Shown in pieces: positions 20,868 through 32,289 of a stretch of 64,000 nucleotides of DNA. The DNA comes from Dasypus novemcinctus (taxonomy: Eukaryota > Chordata > Mammalia > Cingulata > Dasypodidae). Location: positions 45,955,212 to 46,019,211 of the forward strand of contig NC_080680.1 of NCBI RefSeq assembly GCF_030445035.2, in the 5' to 3' direction. Under the pieces are notes generated by a model. It made no database searches and had not been told where the DNA came from. It saw only the letters and a list, made by a program, of their open reading frames with translations. The translations under genes and the position numbers were made by a program. How positions within the stretch are numbered: the stretch's first letter is position 1; the number at the start of each line of letters is the position of its first letter.

Positions 20868-23445
20868 TATTCAAGTCTTCTGCCTATTTTTTAATAGGGT
20901 CAATTTTTTTAGTGTTGAGTTGTAGCATCTCTTATATATCATGGATATTAAACCCTTATCAGACATGTGATTTCCAAATATTTTCTCCCATTGAGTTGGC
21001 TGCCTTTTCACAATTTTGACAAAGTCCTGTGAGGTGCAAAAGTGTTTAATTTTGAGGAGGTCCTATTTATCTGTTTTTCCTTGTGTTGCGCATGCTTGCT
21101 TTGGGTATAAGATCCAAGAAACCACCATCTACCACAAGGTCTTTAAGATGTTTCCCTAAATTTTCTTCTAGTAATTTTATGGTCCTGGCTTTTATATTTA
21201 GGTCCTCAATCCATTTTGAATTGATTGTTATCCAGGGAGTGAGGTAAGAGTCCTCTTTCATTCTTTTGACTATAGATATCCAGTTCTCCCAGCACCATTT
21301 GTTGACGAGTATGTTTTGTCCTGTTAACATGGATTTGATTGGTTTGTCAAAAACCAGTTGGCTGTGGAGGTGAGGGTTTATTTCTGGTCTCTCAATTCTA
21401 TTCCACTGATCAATGTGTCTACTTTATGCTAATACCATGCTGTTTTGACCACTGTGACTTTGTAATATGTTTCAAGGTCAGGCAGTGAAATTCCTCCCAT
21501 GTCGGTCTTCTTTTTCAGAATGCTTTTGGCTATTTGGATGCACTTTCCCATCTAAATGAATTTGGTAATTGCCTTTTCTATCCCTGTAAAGAAGGCTATT
21601 GGGATTTTGATTGGTATTGCATTGAATCTATAAATCAGTTTGCATAGGATCAACATCTTCATGATATTTAGTCTTCCAATCTGTGAACACAGAATGTCTT
21701 TCCATGTGTTTACGTCTTCAATGATTTTTTTTTTTTTTAGCATTGTTTTGTGGTTTTCTGTATATAGGTGATTTTCTGTATGTAGGTCCTGTACTTCTTT
21801 GGTTAAATTGATTCCTAGGTATTTGAATCTTTTTGTTGATATTGTGAATGAAAATTTCCCCCTGATTTCCTAATCAGATGGTTCGATACCAGTGTACAAA
21901 AACATTACTGATTTTTGTGTGTTGATACTGTATTCTGCCACTTTGCCAAATTCATTTATTAGCTCAAGTAGCTTTGCTGTAGACATTTCAGAATTTTCTA
22001 AATATAGGATCAAGTCATCTGCAAATAGTGAGTGTTTTACTTCCTCTTTTCTGATTTGGATGCCTTTAATTTTTTTCCCTGTCTAATTGTTCCAGGTAGA
22101 ACTTCTAGTACAATGTTGAATAACAATGGTAACAGTGGGCATCCTTTTCTTGTTCCCAATCTTAGAGGGAAAGCTTTCAACCTTTCCCCATTGAGTACGA
22201 TGTTGGCTATGGGTTTTTCATATATGCCTTTTATCATATTAAGGAATTTTCCTTCTATTCCTATCTTTCTAAGTGTTTTTATCAAGAAAGGATGCTGGAT
22301 TTTGTCAAATGCCTTTTCTGCATCAGTTGAGATGATCATGTGGTTTTTTCCCCTCCAATTTGTTAATGCAGTGTAACATAATTTGTTATGTTAATTGATT
22401 TTCTTATGTTGAACCACCTTTGCATACCAGGAATAAAATCCACTTGACCATGGTGTATAATTCTTTTGATATGCTGTTGGATTCAATTTGCAAGTATTTT
22501 TCTGAGAATTTTTGCATCTATATTCATTAGAGAATTGGTCTGTGATTTTCTTTTCTGGTAGTGCCTTTATCTGACTTCGATATTAGGGTGATGTTGGCTT
22601 CATAAAATGTGTTGGGTAACTTTTCCTCCTCTTCAATGTTTTGGAAGAGTTTAAACAGGATTTGTGTTCATTCTTTTTGAAATGTTTGGTAGAATTCACC
22701 TGTGAAGCCATCAGTTCTTGGACTTTTCTTTGTTGGGAGATTTTTGATGTTGGATTCTATCACTTTATATGTGATTGGCTTATTACATTCTTGCATTTCT
22801 TGTAACATCAGTATAAGTTGGTTGGGCATTTCTAGAAATTTTTTCATTTCATCCAGGTTGTCTAGTTTGTTGGCATACAGTTTCTCATAGTATCCTCTTG
22901 TGATCCTTTTTATTTTTATGGGGTCAGTGTAAATTTCACCCCTCCCCTTTCACTTCTGAATATATCTATTTGCCTCTTCTCTCTTTTTATCTTTGTTAGT
23001 CTAGCTAGGGGTTTGTCAATTTTATTGATCTTCTCAAAGAACCAGCTTTCGGTTTTGTTGATTTTCTGGTTTTTTGTTTTATTTTGTTTTGTTTTGTGTG
23101 TATATTTGTTATTGTTCTCAATTTCATTTATTTCTGCTCTAATCTTTGTTATTTCTTTCTTCCTGTTGCTTTGGGATTGGTTTGCTGTTCTTTTTCTAGT
23201 TTCTCCAATTTTTCAGTTAGAGTTTTGATTTTAGCTCTTTCTTCTTTTTTAATATAGGCATTTAGGGCTATTAGTTTCCCTCTCAAGGCTGTCTTCACCG
23301 TATCCCATAAGTTTTGATAGGTTGAGTTCTTGTTTTCATTTTTCTTAATATATTTACTGATTTCACTTGCAATTTCTTCTTTGACCCACTGATTATTTAA
23401 AACTGTGTTGTTTAGCCTTCACACATTTGCGAATTTACTTCTTTC
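20868..23445 (-). pseudogene. LINE-1 ORF2, reverse transcriptase part
   Basis: Minus-strand frames preserve RT landmarks: [16 protein letters not shown] (motif A) and [14 protein letters not shown] (motif B, normally GTRQGCPLSPLLFN) in 22339-22037, and FADD (motif C) at 22025-22014 in another frame. Downstream pieces IGRLNIMKMLILCKLIYRFN (21743-21552) and NKWCWENWISIVKRM (21330-21067) match the region after the RT core. Stops and frameshifts separate these pieces, so no working polymerase is encoded. Confidence 0.88.
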
Positions 23446-23780
23446 CTATCTATTAGTGATTTCCAGTTTCATTCCATTGTGATTTGAGAAGGTGCTTTGT
23501 ATAATTTCAATCTTTTTATATTTACTGAGAATTACCTTTTGACCTAACATGTGGTCTATCCTAGAGAAAGATCCATGGACACTTGAGAAGAATATATAAC
23601 CCATTGAATTTAAGTACAATGTTCCATATATATCTGTTAGGTCTAACCCATTTATCATACTGTTCATGATATCTATTTCCTTGTTGATCTTCTGTCTATT
23701 TGTTCTGCCTAATGATGTGAGTGGTGTGTTGAAGTCTCCAACTATTATTGTAGAGAAGTCCATTTCTCCCTTCAGTTTTG

Positions 23781-24169
23781 TTTTGTTTTGTTTTTAAAGA
23801 TTTATTTTATTTATTTATCCCCACCCCCCTCATTTGCACTTTCTGTCTGCTCTCTTTGTCCATTAATTGTGTGCTCTCTGTGTCTGCTTGTTTTCTCTTT
23901 AGGAGGCACCAGGAACTGATCCTGGGACCTCCTATGTAGAAGAGAGGTGCTCAATCTCTTGAGCCACCTCCACTCCCTGCTCTGTTGTCTCTCTCATTGA
24001 GTTTCCTTTTTGTGTCTCCTTGCATCATCTTGTTGCATCAGCTCACCACACCAGCCCATTGCGCCAGCTTGCTGTCTTGCTTGTCTTCTCCAGGAGGCAC
24101 CAGGAAACAAACCCAGGACCTCCCATGTGGTACGCAGGAGCTTAATCTCTTGAGGCACATCTGCTTCCA
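23781..24169 (-). mobile_element. Dimeric DAS-type SINE in LINE-1 endonuclease
   Basis: Two tRNA-like heads on the minus strand, one ending at about 24169 (GGAAGCAGATGTGCCTCAAG) and one near 23983 (GGGAGTGGAGGTGGCTCAAG), each with its own B-box region. Duplications TCTCCCTTCAGTTTTG (23765-23780) and TCTCTCTTCAGTTTTG (24170-24185) flank it, with one mismatch. Confidence 0.9.
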
Positions 24170-24283
24170 TCTCTCTTCAGTTTTGCCAGTTTCCCTCATG
24201 TATTTTGGAGCACCCTGGTTAGGGGCATAGATATTTAGACTTAGTCCTTCCTGGTGGATTGTCTCTTTTATTAAAACATAATG

Positions 24284-24470
24284 GGGGAAGCAGATGTGAC
24301 TCAAGCTATTGGGCTTCCTTCTTCTATATAGGAGATCCTGGGTTCAGTTCCTGGGACTTCCTAGTGAAGGCAAACTGGCCTGCACAGAGAGCTGGCCCAT
24401 GCAGAAGCTGGCGCAACAAGGTGATGCAACAAAAAGGAGACACAGAGGAAAGACAATGAAAGAAATGATA
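24284..24470 (+). mobile_element. Short DAS-type SINE in LINE-1 endonuclease
   Basis: It starts GGGAAGCAGATGTGACTCAAG and has B box GGTTCAGTTCC. The body GCCCATGCAGAAGCTGGCGC and ACAAAAAGGAGACACAGAGG are shared with the other SINEs. It is shorter than the monomeric form. The exact right edge is uncertain because the LINE-1 text resumes without a clear A tail. Confidence 0.75.
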
Positions 24471-24914
24471 AACCAAGTAGCTGAGGTGGCTCAAACCTTT
24501 CACTTTCAGCTGGTTTGTGTCTCTAAGATGAGTCTCTTGTAAACATGGATGGCTCATTTTTTAAAAAATCTATTCTATCAGCCTATATCTTTTGATTAGG
24601 GAATTTAATCCATTCACACTCAGTGATATTACTATAAATGCATTATTTACTTCCACCATATTATTCTTTGGTTTTCATATGTCATATTTTATTTTTGTCT
24701 GTCTTTTTCTCTTTAGGTTATTCTTTCTGATATTCTTTCTTCTAAACTCTCCTCCAAGTCTCTCTCTCCTGTCTTTTTCTTTCAGGATCTAAGACTTCCT
24801 TTGTTTTTCCTACAAAGGTGGATTATTTTCTATGAACTCTTAGTTTCTATTTGTTTGTGAATATTTTATACTTACCTGCATATTTGAAGGACAGTTTTGC
24901 TGGATAAAGAATTA

Positions 24915-25650
24915 TCAGCTGCAGTTTTTCTCTTTCAGTTTCCTAATTGTATCATACAACTGTCTTCTTGCCTCCATGATTTCTAATGAGAGAACTGCAC
25001 TAAGTCTTACTGGGTGTGACTTACATATGATGATTTGTTTCTCCTTTGCTGCTCTCAGAATTTTCTCTTTATCTTTGATGTTTGACATTCTGAGTAATAT
25101 GTGTCTTGGAGTAGTTCTATTTTGATTTGTTCTGATTGGGCTACATTGTGCCTTTTGAATATATAAGTTCATTTCTTTCATGAGAGTTGGGAAACTTTCA
25201 TCTAATATTTTCTCAAATACTCTTTCTGCCCCTTTTCCCTGCTCTTCTCCTTCTGGAACTCCTATGACACATATGTTGTTGCGTTTCATGTTTTTCTTCA
25301 GCTCCCTAAGTCCCTGCTCAATTTTTTTCCATTCTTTTCTCTCTTCAATTTCAGCTGTTTTTTCTTTGGTATCATTTATTCTCTCTTCTCTCATTTCGAG
25401 TCTGCTGTTGTATGCCTTTAATGTATCTCTAATTTATCTCACCTCTTGTACCTTTCATTCCCATGAGCTCTGCTACTTTTCTATTTAGGTTTTCAAATTC
25501 TTACTTGTGCTCTCTCAATGTCTTCTTGATGTTGTTTATCTCTTTAGTCCTATTGTCTTTTAATTCATTAATTTGATTTTGGAAATTTGTGTGTATTTCA
25601 TTAATCAGTTGTCTCTAATCCTGCATCTCTTTTGGGACTTTGATATATTC
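24915..25650 (-). pseudogene. LINE-1 ORF1 remnant
   Basis: ORF1p is the RNA-binding trimeric chaperone of LINE-1. A 159-codon open frame 25394-24915 has the coiled-coil end (KEKTAEIEERKEWKK), the RRM part (NNICVIGVPEGEE) and the C-terminal part (TPRHILLRMSNIKDKEKIL, EARRQLYD). The N-terminal coiled coil continues upstream with broken frame. Length and order fit ORF1; the frame is only partly open. Confidence 0.85.
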
Positions 25651-25880
25651 CTTTTCTTGGACCATGTCTTATCTTCTTAGTATGGCTCATAATTTTTTGC
25701 TGATGTCTAGGCATCAGATTTGAATGGTGTGTTTACCTAGTTGCTCAATTTCTCTCTCCTTCATTGGGATTTAGTGGCAGGAGGCTGTGTGTTACTGCTA
25801 TTTTTGATTCTTGGTTCAATCTGGGTCTTTAGGGTTGTTCCTGCTGATTGCTCAAAACTGGGTTCTGGATCCTGTGCTTG

Positions 25881-26330
25881 TCTCTCCTTATCCCCTTGAC
25901 CTGTTAACATTGGACATGTCTAAAACTGAACTCCTGATGTTTCTTCCCAAACATATTCTGTTTCACCATCTAAATTGAAGGCAACAATATCTCCAATTTC
26001 TTGCGCAAAAACCCTTACAGTCATCACTGACTCCTTTCTGTCTCGCTTCACATTCAGTCCTTCAAGAAACCCTGTGAGCTCTATTATCAAAATATATACA
26101 GAATCTTACCACTTCTCACCACCTTCACTGCCATGACTCTAGTTCAGGTGACTACCATCTCTCACCCAGATGAATGCAAGAGACTTACAATTGGTATCCT
26201 GCTTTCATCTTTGCCCTCAGAGTCTATTCTTAACACAATACCAGAGTGAAAGCCTAAAGACTTAAATTCATATCATATGACTCTTCTGCACAAAATCACT
26301 TAAGTCTCCAAACTTTTAGTCCTTCTGATT
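25881..26330 (-). mobile_element. Old interspersed repeat remnant (L2-like)
   Basis: TGTGAGCTCTATTATCAAAA, CACCTTCACTGCCATGACTCTAG, ACCATCTCTCACC and CTGCTTTCATCTTTGCCCTC are words I associate with an old mammal-wide LINE. The family call is tentative. Confidence 0.4.
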
Positions 26331-27949
26331 ACATTAGGGAGAAAGCCTCCTTTAGGTGCTAATCTGGTTTGAGCTGCTGCTAATCTCTTTGAGACAAAAG
26401 GGGTGGGCCCCAGGCTGAGAGCCATCTGTATGGAACTGAAAAGAAGGAGCAGCTGTCCTGAACTGTGGCTGCTCAATACAACCACCTGGGGAACTTTTAC
26501 ACACTCCTGGAGTAGGGCCAAGTCATGTTTGGATTTAAAAAAAGAAATTATTTCCCACATGACTGCAATGAGCAATCAAGTTGGAAAAGAACAGATTTAG
26601 AGGAACCTTTGTTCAGGAGGCCTCTAATCCCACATGGAGGGGAAGAAGTGATTCAAGAATCCTCAATCCACAAGTGCATTGAGTGCCATATTTCCTGAAT
26701 AAGCCATGTGTTTTATGGAGTTCAGAAAGAAGAGATACCATTTTCTGCCATCCCTTAATCCATATTCCATTACCTCAACTCTTTTGTCTAAAAAAGTACA
26801 CACCCCACAAATCTAAAAGAGGGAGGATAACTAGATGATTATATAGTTGGACAGCTATCTCCAGCCCTAGACGATTACTCATGGGGTGTTGTGATTAGGG
26901 GCAATATAGCTAGTCAACATGTAGTATTACTTTGAGCTAGTCAATCAACTTGGGAGGAAGAGAGTGGAGAACACCAGAGAACTTTGGCTATTTGATAACA
27001 GAAAGGTGGATTCCACTGTGTAATTACAACAAAGCAGGTCCAAATGTCATATATAGCATCTAGGTTTTTTTACACCTGCATTTATTTGCTGTTGATCTTC
27101 CCCTATTAAGGAATAGAGCCTTCATATTTATAGCACTTGCATCAACTTTCATTTGTCTTCAATCATCTTAGAAAGCATTCCCAAAATTTTGATACATGTT
27201 AGCTTCTGCCCTGCTGGTATTTGGGGATTTTTTAAAAATATTGAATAATGAATAGATATCATCTCCACTTGCATTGAGTTTTTATTTCATGCAAGTCCTC
27301 TCAGTAAATACTGACTCATAAGGCACCTTGAGGCAAGGATCCACCTACTGCTGATCTTTATACTGATATCATGAGTGCCTGAAATAATCTCTGTCAGATG
27401 ATAGGGCCAGATTCCTGTCTTCCCACAGGGGAGGTAAAGGGATCCTACCCAGGCAACTCATCAAGGGCATGTGGTGATGATAAAGTTGGCTGGAGAGTCA
27501 TGGAAAAGGGTGGTGGTTCACAAAAGCTGCTGATTGTACTGAAAGGAAGGGAAGCCAAAGGCAGCCCAAGGAGAAAACTGACTGTTCCGATTGGTTTATG
27601 TGTGGTGTTTGTCTCTCTCAACCAAAGAAGCATTTCATAATTCAAGTACGCATTCAGCATCTGCTATGGGTGAGGCACTAGAATACAAAGACCTCACCTA
27701 TCTTGGATGGAACTGGTGGAGGAAGGAGGTTCTCAGATTTATTAACGACTAGCTCAGTGCCCACCTGGAGGGTTCAGTCACTCAGTTCTTCAACAAGCTT
27801 GTTCTGAACTGTGGCTCAGAGGAAAAATGCCACTTCCTTCCTCTTTCCTTCCTTCCTTTCCTCCCTCCCTTCTTTCCTCTCTCCCTCCAGAGTATACACT
27901 AAATCTTAGTCACTAGGGTTAAAATGGTGACCCAAACTTCAATGATAGA
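26331..27949. other. Intergenic, nothing recognised
   Basis: Unique-looking DNA. A CT-rich run lies at 27830-27890. Short frames at 26300-26575 (minus) and 27398-27640 (plus) match nothing. Confidence 0.45.
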
Positions 27950-27957
27950 GTCTAGTA

Positions 27958-28443
27958 CAGGAGTTCCTAACCTGGGATCTTGCGGCTAGAACTCCAAGGG
28001 GTCTGTAAACTTGGGTGAGAAAAAATTTCAACTTTATTTTCATTAACCTCCAATTAAAATTTGGCATTTGATTCTACTGTGAATGTATGCAGCAAACCCC
28101 AGCAGTATTAGAAGTACCTGTGCTTCTGAATCCAATAGAAATCATAGATATTTCCTTACCATGTTACATCTTTTGCAGACATCTCAAAAAACTGATTATC
28201 CTCATCATCGCTTAAAAATTATGTTAGGTAGTTTCACCACTAGGTTTTGTTATTTAATGTGTTAATAAAGAAGCACACATATAACTATATCACAAATTTG
28301 CATTTCAACATTTCAATGATTTTATTTCAATATAATTGGTTCCCTTTATAATCCTATATATTTTATTTTACACATTTAAGAACATTATAGACTTCACCAG
28401 ACTGCCAAAGAGGACTATGGCACAAAATGATTATGAATCATTG
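27958..28443 (+). mobile_element. Ancient hAT-Charlie type DNA transposon
   Basis: Left end CAGGAGTTCCTAACCTGGG and a degenerate mirrored right end (TTATGAATCATTGTC) resemble hAT-Charlie inverted repeats. The 8-base flanks GTCTAGTA (27950-27957) and TCCTAGTA (28444-28451) agree at six of eight. The interior CAAGGGGTCTGTAAACTTGG and CACCAGACTGCCAAAG fits a known mammal-wide family that I cannot name. It has no transposase. Confidence 0.7.
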
Positions 28444-28451
28444 TCCTAGTA

Positions 28452-28640
28452 AGAGAAAAAAAGCCTTAAAGAAATAATCCACAAATCTGTAATGACAAAC
28501 AGTGCTGAGTGCTCTAAAGAAAATGTGAAGACATGGTCCCCAACTCAAGGAGTTCCATGTCTAGTCTAGTGGACTAGACAAGACTAGAGTAGACAGACAA
28601 GGATTCTGCTTCTCCAGGAAAACTATATCCTGTTCTATAA
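28452..28640. other. Intergenic, nothing recognised
   Basis: A short unique stretch between the DNA transposon and a LINE-1 tip. Confidence 0.35.
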
Positions 28641-28765
28641 GAAGTTGTTAATGTGGTAAGAGTCGGGGCAGGCAGGGAGTGGGGTATATGGGAACCTCTT
28701 ATATTTTTTAATGTAACATTATGTGTGATCTATGTATCTTTAAAAAGAAAAAGAAAGATGATTAA
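28641..28765 (+). mobile_element. LINE-1 3' end
   Basis: TATATGGGAACCTCTTATATTT and TTAATGTAACATT are the 3' tip of the LINE-1 family seen at 7958, followed by TGTGATCTATGTATCTTTAAA and an A-rich tail. No target duplication was found. Confidence 0.7.
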
Positions 28766-28796
28766 AAAAACACAAAAGTAATAAGATACTATGTGT

Positions 28797-28840
28797 CTAT
28801 ATATAGATAGATAGATTGATTGATTGTTGATTGATTGAGG
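28797..28840. repeat. (GATA)n/(GATT)n microsatellite
   Basis: A short run of GATA units that changes into GATT units. Confidence 0.8.
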
Positions 28841-29070
28841 ATCTTTTCTGTGGCAGGCCCTGGGTAGGCAGCGGGGATATAGCACATCTGCCTGCTAGTC
28901 CAGTGAGGAAAGTCAGAGCAAACCATTCATAAATAAAAACATAGCAGAGAGAATTTCAGGTAGAGACCAGAACACTTGAAGACAAAGAACTGGGGTAATG
29001 GGATAAAGAGTCAACCCCAGGGGATGTTGTGGGAAAACTGGGGGTACTGGGAAGCCCTTTCTCAGGAGGC

Positions 29071-29560
29071 TGTTGTGGAAGCAGAGAGATTCATTGATCA
29101 TGTATGTAAGGCCAGGACTCAGGAATATTTCTGAGAAGGAAAATTTATTAATGACTGGCTGGGCACGGCAGACTCTTGTTCAAAAAGCCAAGACCTGAAT
29201 AGGATTTTTGGGTCCCTTTTATACAGAGGATGTAGGAGTGGGAAGTCAAATGATGCTTTGTTTGAATACCAGATAAGCTTGAATTGACACATATCCCCCA
29301 CATTCCAGGTAAGCTTGAATTAACACATTTAGTCTGCATCCTCCCTGAATATCCAAAGCCTATAGACCCTATATCACTTAATTGGCTTCCGGGAACTAGG
29401 CAGATGGGAGTGGTTGGCATGGTTATGAAAGGCGGAGCTGCAGCTCTTATTGTTTGCATGCACATGTGGCTTTTGCTGGAATTTTAAGTTTTAGCAAGTT
29501 TACACACACAACCCAGGTTATTCATGAAGAAACACACAGCCGCCCACATAGCTCATACCA
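29071..29560 (-). mobile_element. Solo LTR of the provirus family
   Basis: A 490-base LTR on the minus strand that aligns end to end with the LTRs at 269 and 6111 (shared plus-strand words GGCCAGGACTCAGGAAT, TTTGGGTCCCTTTTATAC, CCCTGAATATCC). It is flanked by AGGC at 29067-29070 and 29561-29564, again a 4-bp duplication. It is more diverged than the provirus LTRs are from each other. It probably arose by recombination between two LTRs. Confidence 0.9.
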
Positions 29561-29564
29561 AGGC

Positions 29565-29921
29565 GACATTTGTGGCGAAGTCCAAAGGATGAAATTCAGG
29601 GGAAGAATTTACCAGGCAGATAGGACAAAGGCCCTGAGATGGGGACAAGTATATGGCCAGTCCCCTTGCATCCAAGGACCCAGACCTCTTAATTAATGGC
29701 CATGTCCCTGTGTTTGCCCTACTTTTAGAGAAAAAATAAATCACAGGACTGAGAAAAGGAAACTGGAGGTAGTCAGAAAGTCAGAAAGCTACAAGAGGCC
29801 AGAGGCAGCAGTGAGATCAAATGCCTGCAGTAGGCCATGCCAGACCCATTCAGTGGGGGGCAACCTGAAGAAGCAGCAGCCCCCTGGAGGGAAGGCCAGG
29901 GGCTCCTCCCAACCTCTGGGC
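29565..29921. other. Intergenic, nothing recognised
   Basis: Unique sequence between two solo LTRs of different classes. Open frames here are under 81 codons and match nothing. Confidence 0.4.
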
Positions 29922-29928
29922 AACCTTT

Positions 29929-30541
29929 TGTAGCAGTTGGATATTGTTTATGAATTCTAAAATTAGGTATTGGATTATCCATTGTAAACTTGTCTGTTCC
30001 TCTGAGTGTACTAAATTATATTAGATTCAGAAGTTCACTTTTACTTGATTAAATTAAGATTGTGGTTTTCAGTTGGTCACATCAATAGGGCACAGAGAAA
30101 ACACAAAGGCAGAGGGAGAGTTTGCATTTTGATGCTGAAGCCAAGGAAGTAAATACACAAGAGAAGAACACAGAGGACTAGAGATGGTTCCCTAGACACA
30201 GCCTCAGGAAGATAGAGAGCCTGAGACTCTACAGCTGGCCTTCTGAAGAGACCAGAGCAGCTGAGCCTGGAGAGAAATAAGCCCCAGGAGAGAGACAAGG
30301 CTTCTACCAGCCTATAGCTGAGACCAAAAGAAGCTGGGACCATGGAGCCTGAAGAGGAAGGCTGAATCCTCGCAGATACCAGCAGCCATCTTGCTCCAAC
30401 ATGTGGCAACAGACTTTGCTGAGGGAAGTAATTTACTCTTTAGGGCCTCGTAACTGCAAGTTTCTACCCTAAATGCATACCCTTTATAAAAACCAATCGG
30501 TTTCTAGTATTTTGCATCAGCACCCCTTTTACTGACTACCA
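29929..30541 (+). mobile_element. Solo ERVL-type LTR
   Basis: Plus-strand copy of the family at 8878. It opens TGTAGCAGTTGGATATTG and ends TTTTACTGACTACCA. AACCTTT lies on both sides (29922-29928 and 30542-30548). The 110-codon minus-strand frame across it is chance. Confidence 0.85.
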
Positions 30542-30548
30542 AACCTTT

Positions 30549-30994
30549 CCTAGGCCGGTTCATCAAAGCTGCCTTTCAAACAGGAAGTTCCTACTATCAT
30601 CAGGTGCCTCCTTGTTCTGGAGGGAGATCCACGAGTGCTTATCACCTGACGTCACAGAGCCTGAGATCCCTGACCTTCAATGGCCTGGAGCAGTGAAACT
30701 ACCTCTCTCCCATAGGTAAAGGCAGCTCTTGGCCTTCAAACAGCCTCTTAATCTTACCTTCCAAGGCCTCCTGGTGGGCACGAGTCTTCTACTGCACCCA
30801 CCTTTTCCACTCCAGATCCAGGGGAAGCTGTGCATTTGTCCCTGGCTCTTTGAACTTTATGAAAATTACTCTTTCTTTATGAAAAATGACACCCAAGCTC
30901 TCTGGAAGCAGCTTATAAGACATCTCTTAGAGCTTATTAAAATCCACAAAAATCCTACCCAGTAGCTATTAAAGAAGCTCATATAAGGGATTTT
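30549..30994. other. Intergenic; contains a CRE palindrome
   Basis: Unique DNA. TGACGTCA at 30647-30654 is a perfect CREB/ATF consensus, but an isolated 8-mer says little. Confidence 0.4.
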
Positions 30995-31440
30995 TTTAAA
31001 AATTAGTTAATTAATCTATTTATTTAATTCTCCCCCCTCCCTCCATAGTCTGCTCTCTCTGTCCATTCACTGTGTGTTCTTCTGTGTCTGCTTGTATTCT
31101 CATTAGGCGGCTCTGGGAACTGATCCTGGGACCTTCTGGAATGGGAAAGAAGTGATCATTCTCTTGCGCCACCTCAGCTCCCTGATCTGCTGCATCTTTT
31201 ATTCTCTCTCATGTGTCTCTTTTTGTTCCTTCATCTTGCTGTGCCAGCTCTCTGTGTGGGCCAGCACTCCTGCACAGGGCAGCACTCCTGCATGGGACAG
31301 TACTCCACACAGGCCAGTACTCCACCTGGGCCAGCTCACCACACAAGCCAGTGTGCCTTCACCAAGGGGCCCTGGGCATCAACCCTGGACCTCCCACCTG
31401 GTAGACGGGAGCCCAATTGCTTGAGCCACATCTACTTCCC
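30995..31440 (-). mobile_element. Dimeric DAS-type SINE
   Basis: Minus-strand heads end at 31440 (GGGAAGTAGATGTGGCTCAAG) and near 31183 (GGGAGCTGAGGTGGCGCAAG). Between them are three or four copies of a GCCAGCACTCC-type word (31260-31345). The A tail is the T-rich left end. Confidence 0.85.
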
Positions 31441-31474
31441 ATGGATTTGTTTTTTAAAACCAATAGTGCTTTTC

Positions 31475-32289
31475 CTCTCAGAACTCGGTGTAGGCTGCCT
31501 GGATTTTTCCTCTTTTGCCTAGTTCCAGGATACAGCCGTTGCCATGGGTTTTGGAGACCTGAAAAGCCCCACTGGCCTCCAGGTGCTCAACAATTACTTG
31601 GCAGTCAAAAGCTACGTTGAGTGATACGTGCCATCACAAGCAGATATGGCAGTATTTGAAGCAGTCTTCAGCTTGCCACCCACTAATTTGTACCATGCCC
31701 TACGTTGGTATAATCACATCGAGTCTTATGAAAATGAAAAAGCCAGCCTTCCAGGAGTAAAGAAAGCTTTGGGCAAATATGGACCCATGAATGTGGAAGA
31801 TACCACAGGAAGTAGAGCTACAGATAGTAAAGATGATGATGACTTTGATCTTTTTGGATCTGAGGAGGAGGAGGAAAGTGAAGAACTAACAGCTAAGAGA
31901 AGAATGCTTTGCATGGTATGAGTCAAAGAAAACCAAAAAACCTGCACTTGTTGCCAAGTCTTCCATCTTACTAGATATGAAAAGCTTGGGATGATGAAAC
32001 AGATATGGCAAAGTTAGAAGAATGTGTCAGAAGCATTCAGGCAGACAGCTTGATCTGGGGCTCTTCTAAACTAGTTCCAGTGGGATGTGAAATAAAAAAC
32101 TTCAGATAGAGTGTATAGTTGAAGATGATAAAGTTGGAACAGATATGCTGGAGGAGCAGATAACTGCTTTTGAGGACTATGTGCAGTCCATGGGTGTTGC
32201 TGCTTTCAACAAGATCTGAAATCCATCCTGGATCATTGCACTTAAATTAAAATTTGAAAAAACTGAAAACAAAGAAACAAACAAAAAAC
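31475..32289 (+). pseudogene. EEF1B2: EEF1B2 retropseudogene
   Basis: EEF1B2 is the nucleotide exchange factor of elongation factor 1. The intronless copy starts with part of the 5' UTR, has ATG at 31544 (MGFGDLKSP), and runs to the normal stop at 32217-32219 (AAFNKI). A TGA at 31622 replaces codon 27, a frameshift lies near 31905 in the middle acidic/linker region, and further stops follow. [10 protein letters not shown] and the acidic stretch [13 protein letters not shown] are well kept. A 3' UTR and an A-rich tail end near 32289. A dead LINE-1-made copy. Confidence 0.95.

Larger units (their letters stand above)
23446..24690 (-). pseudogene. LINE-1 ORF2, endonuclease part
   Basis: In N-to-C order on the minus strand: NGLNSLIKRYRLIE near 24650, LQETHL near 24540 (catalytic Glu), LNIYAPNQGAP near 24230, then a 105-codon frame 23763-23446 with IIVGDFNT (catalytic Asp and Asn) and IDHMLG. 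The last motif reads SNH where active LINE-1 enzymes have SDH. Two SINEs split the domain. It is dead as an enzyme. Confidence 0.85.
15926..25880 (-). mobile_element. Near full-length LINE-1 split by five insertions
   Basis: Read on the minus strand: a 5' part (about 25880-25400), ORF1 (about 25650-24915), ORF2 endonuclease (about 24690-23446), reverse transcriptase (23445-20868) and C-terminal region (17923-17122), then a 3' UTR ending at 15926. The flow is broken by SINEs at 24284, 23781, 16695 and 16202 and by an ERVL-like element at 17924-20862. Across every insertion the LINE-1 sequence resumes where it stopped. Both ORFs carry stops and frameshifts. The total without insertions is near 5.5 kb. 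Confidence 0.88.

Noticed and set aside
30647-30654. CRE palindrome TGACGTCA as a promoter element
   Set aside because: A lone 8-mer with no start site or gene nearby.
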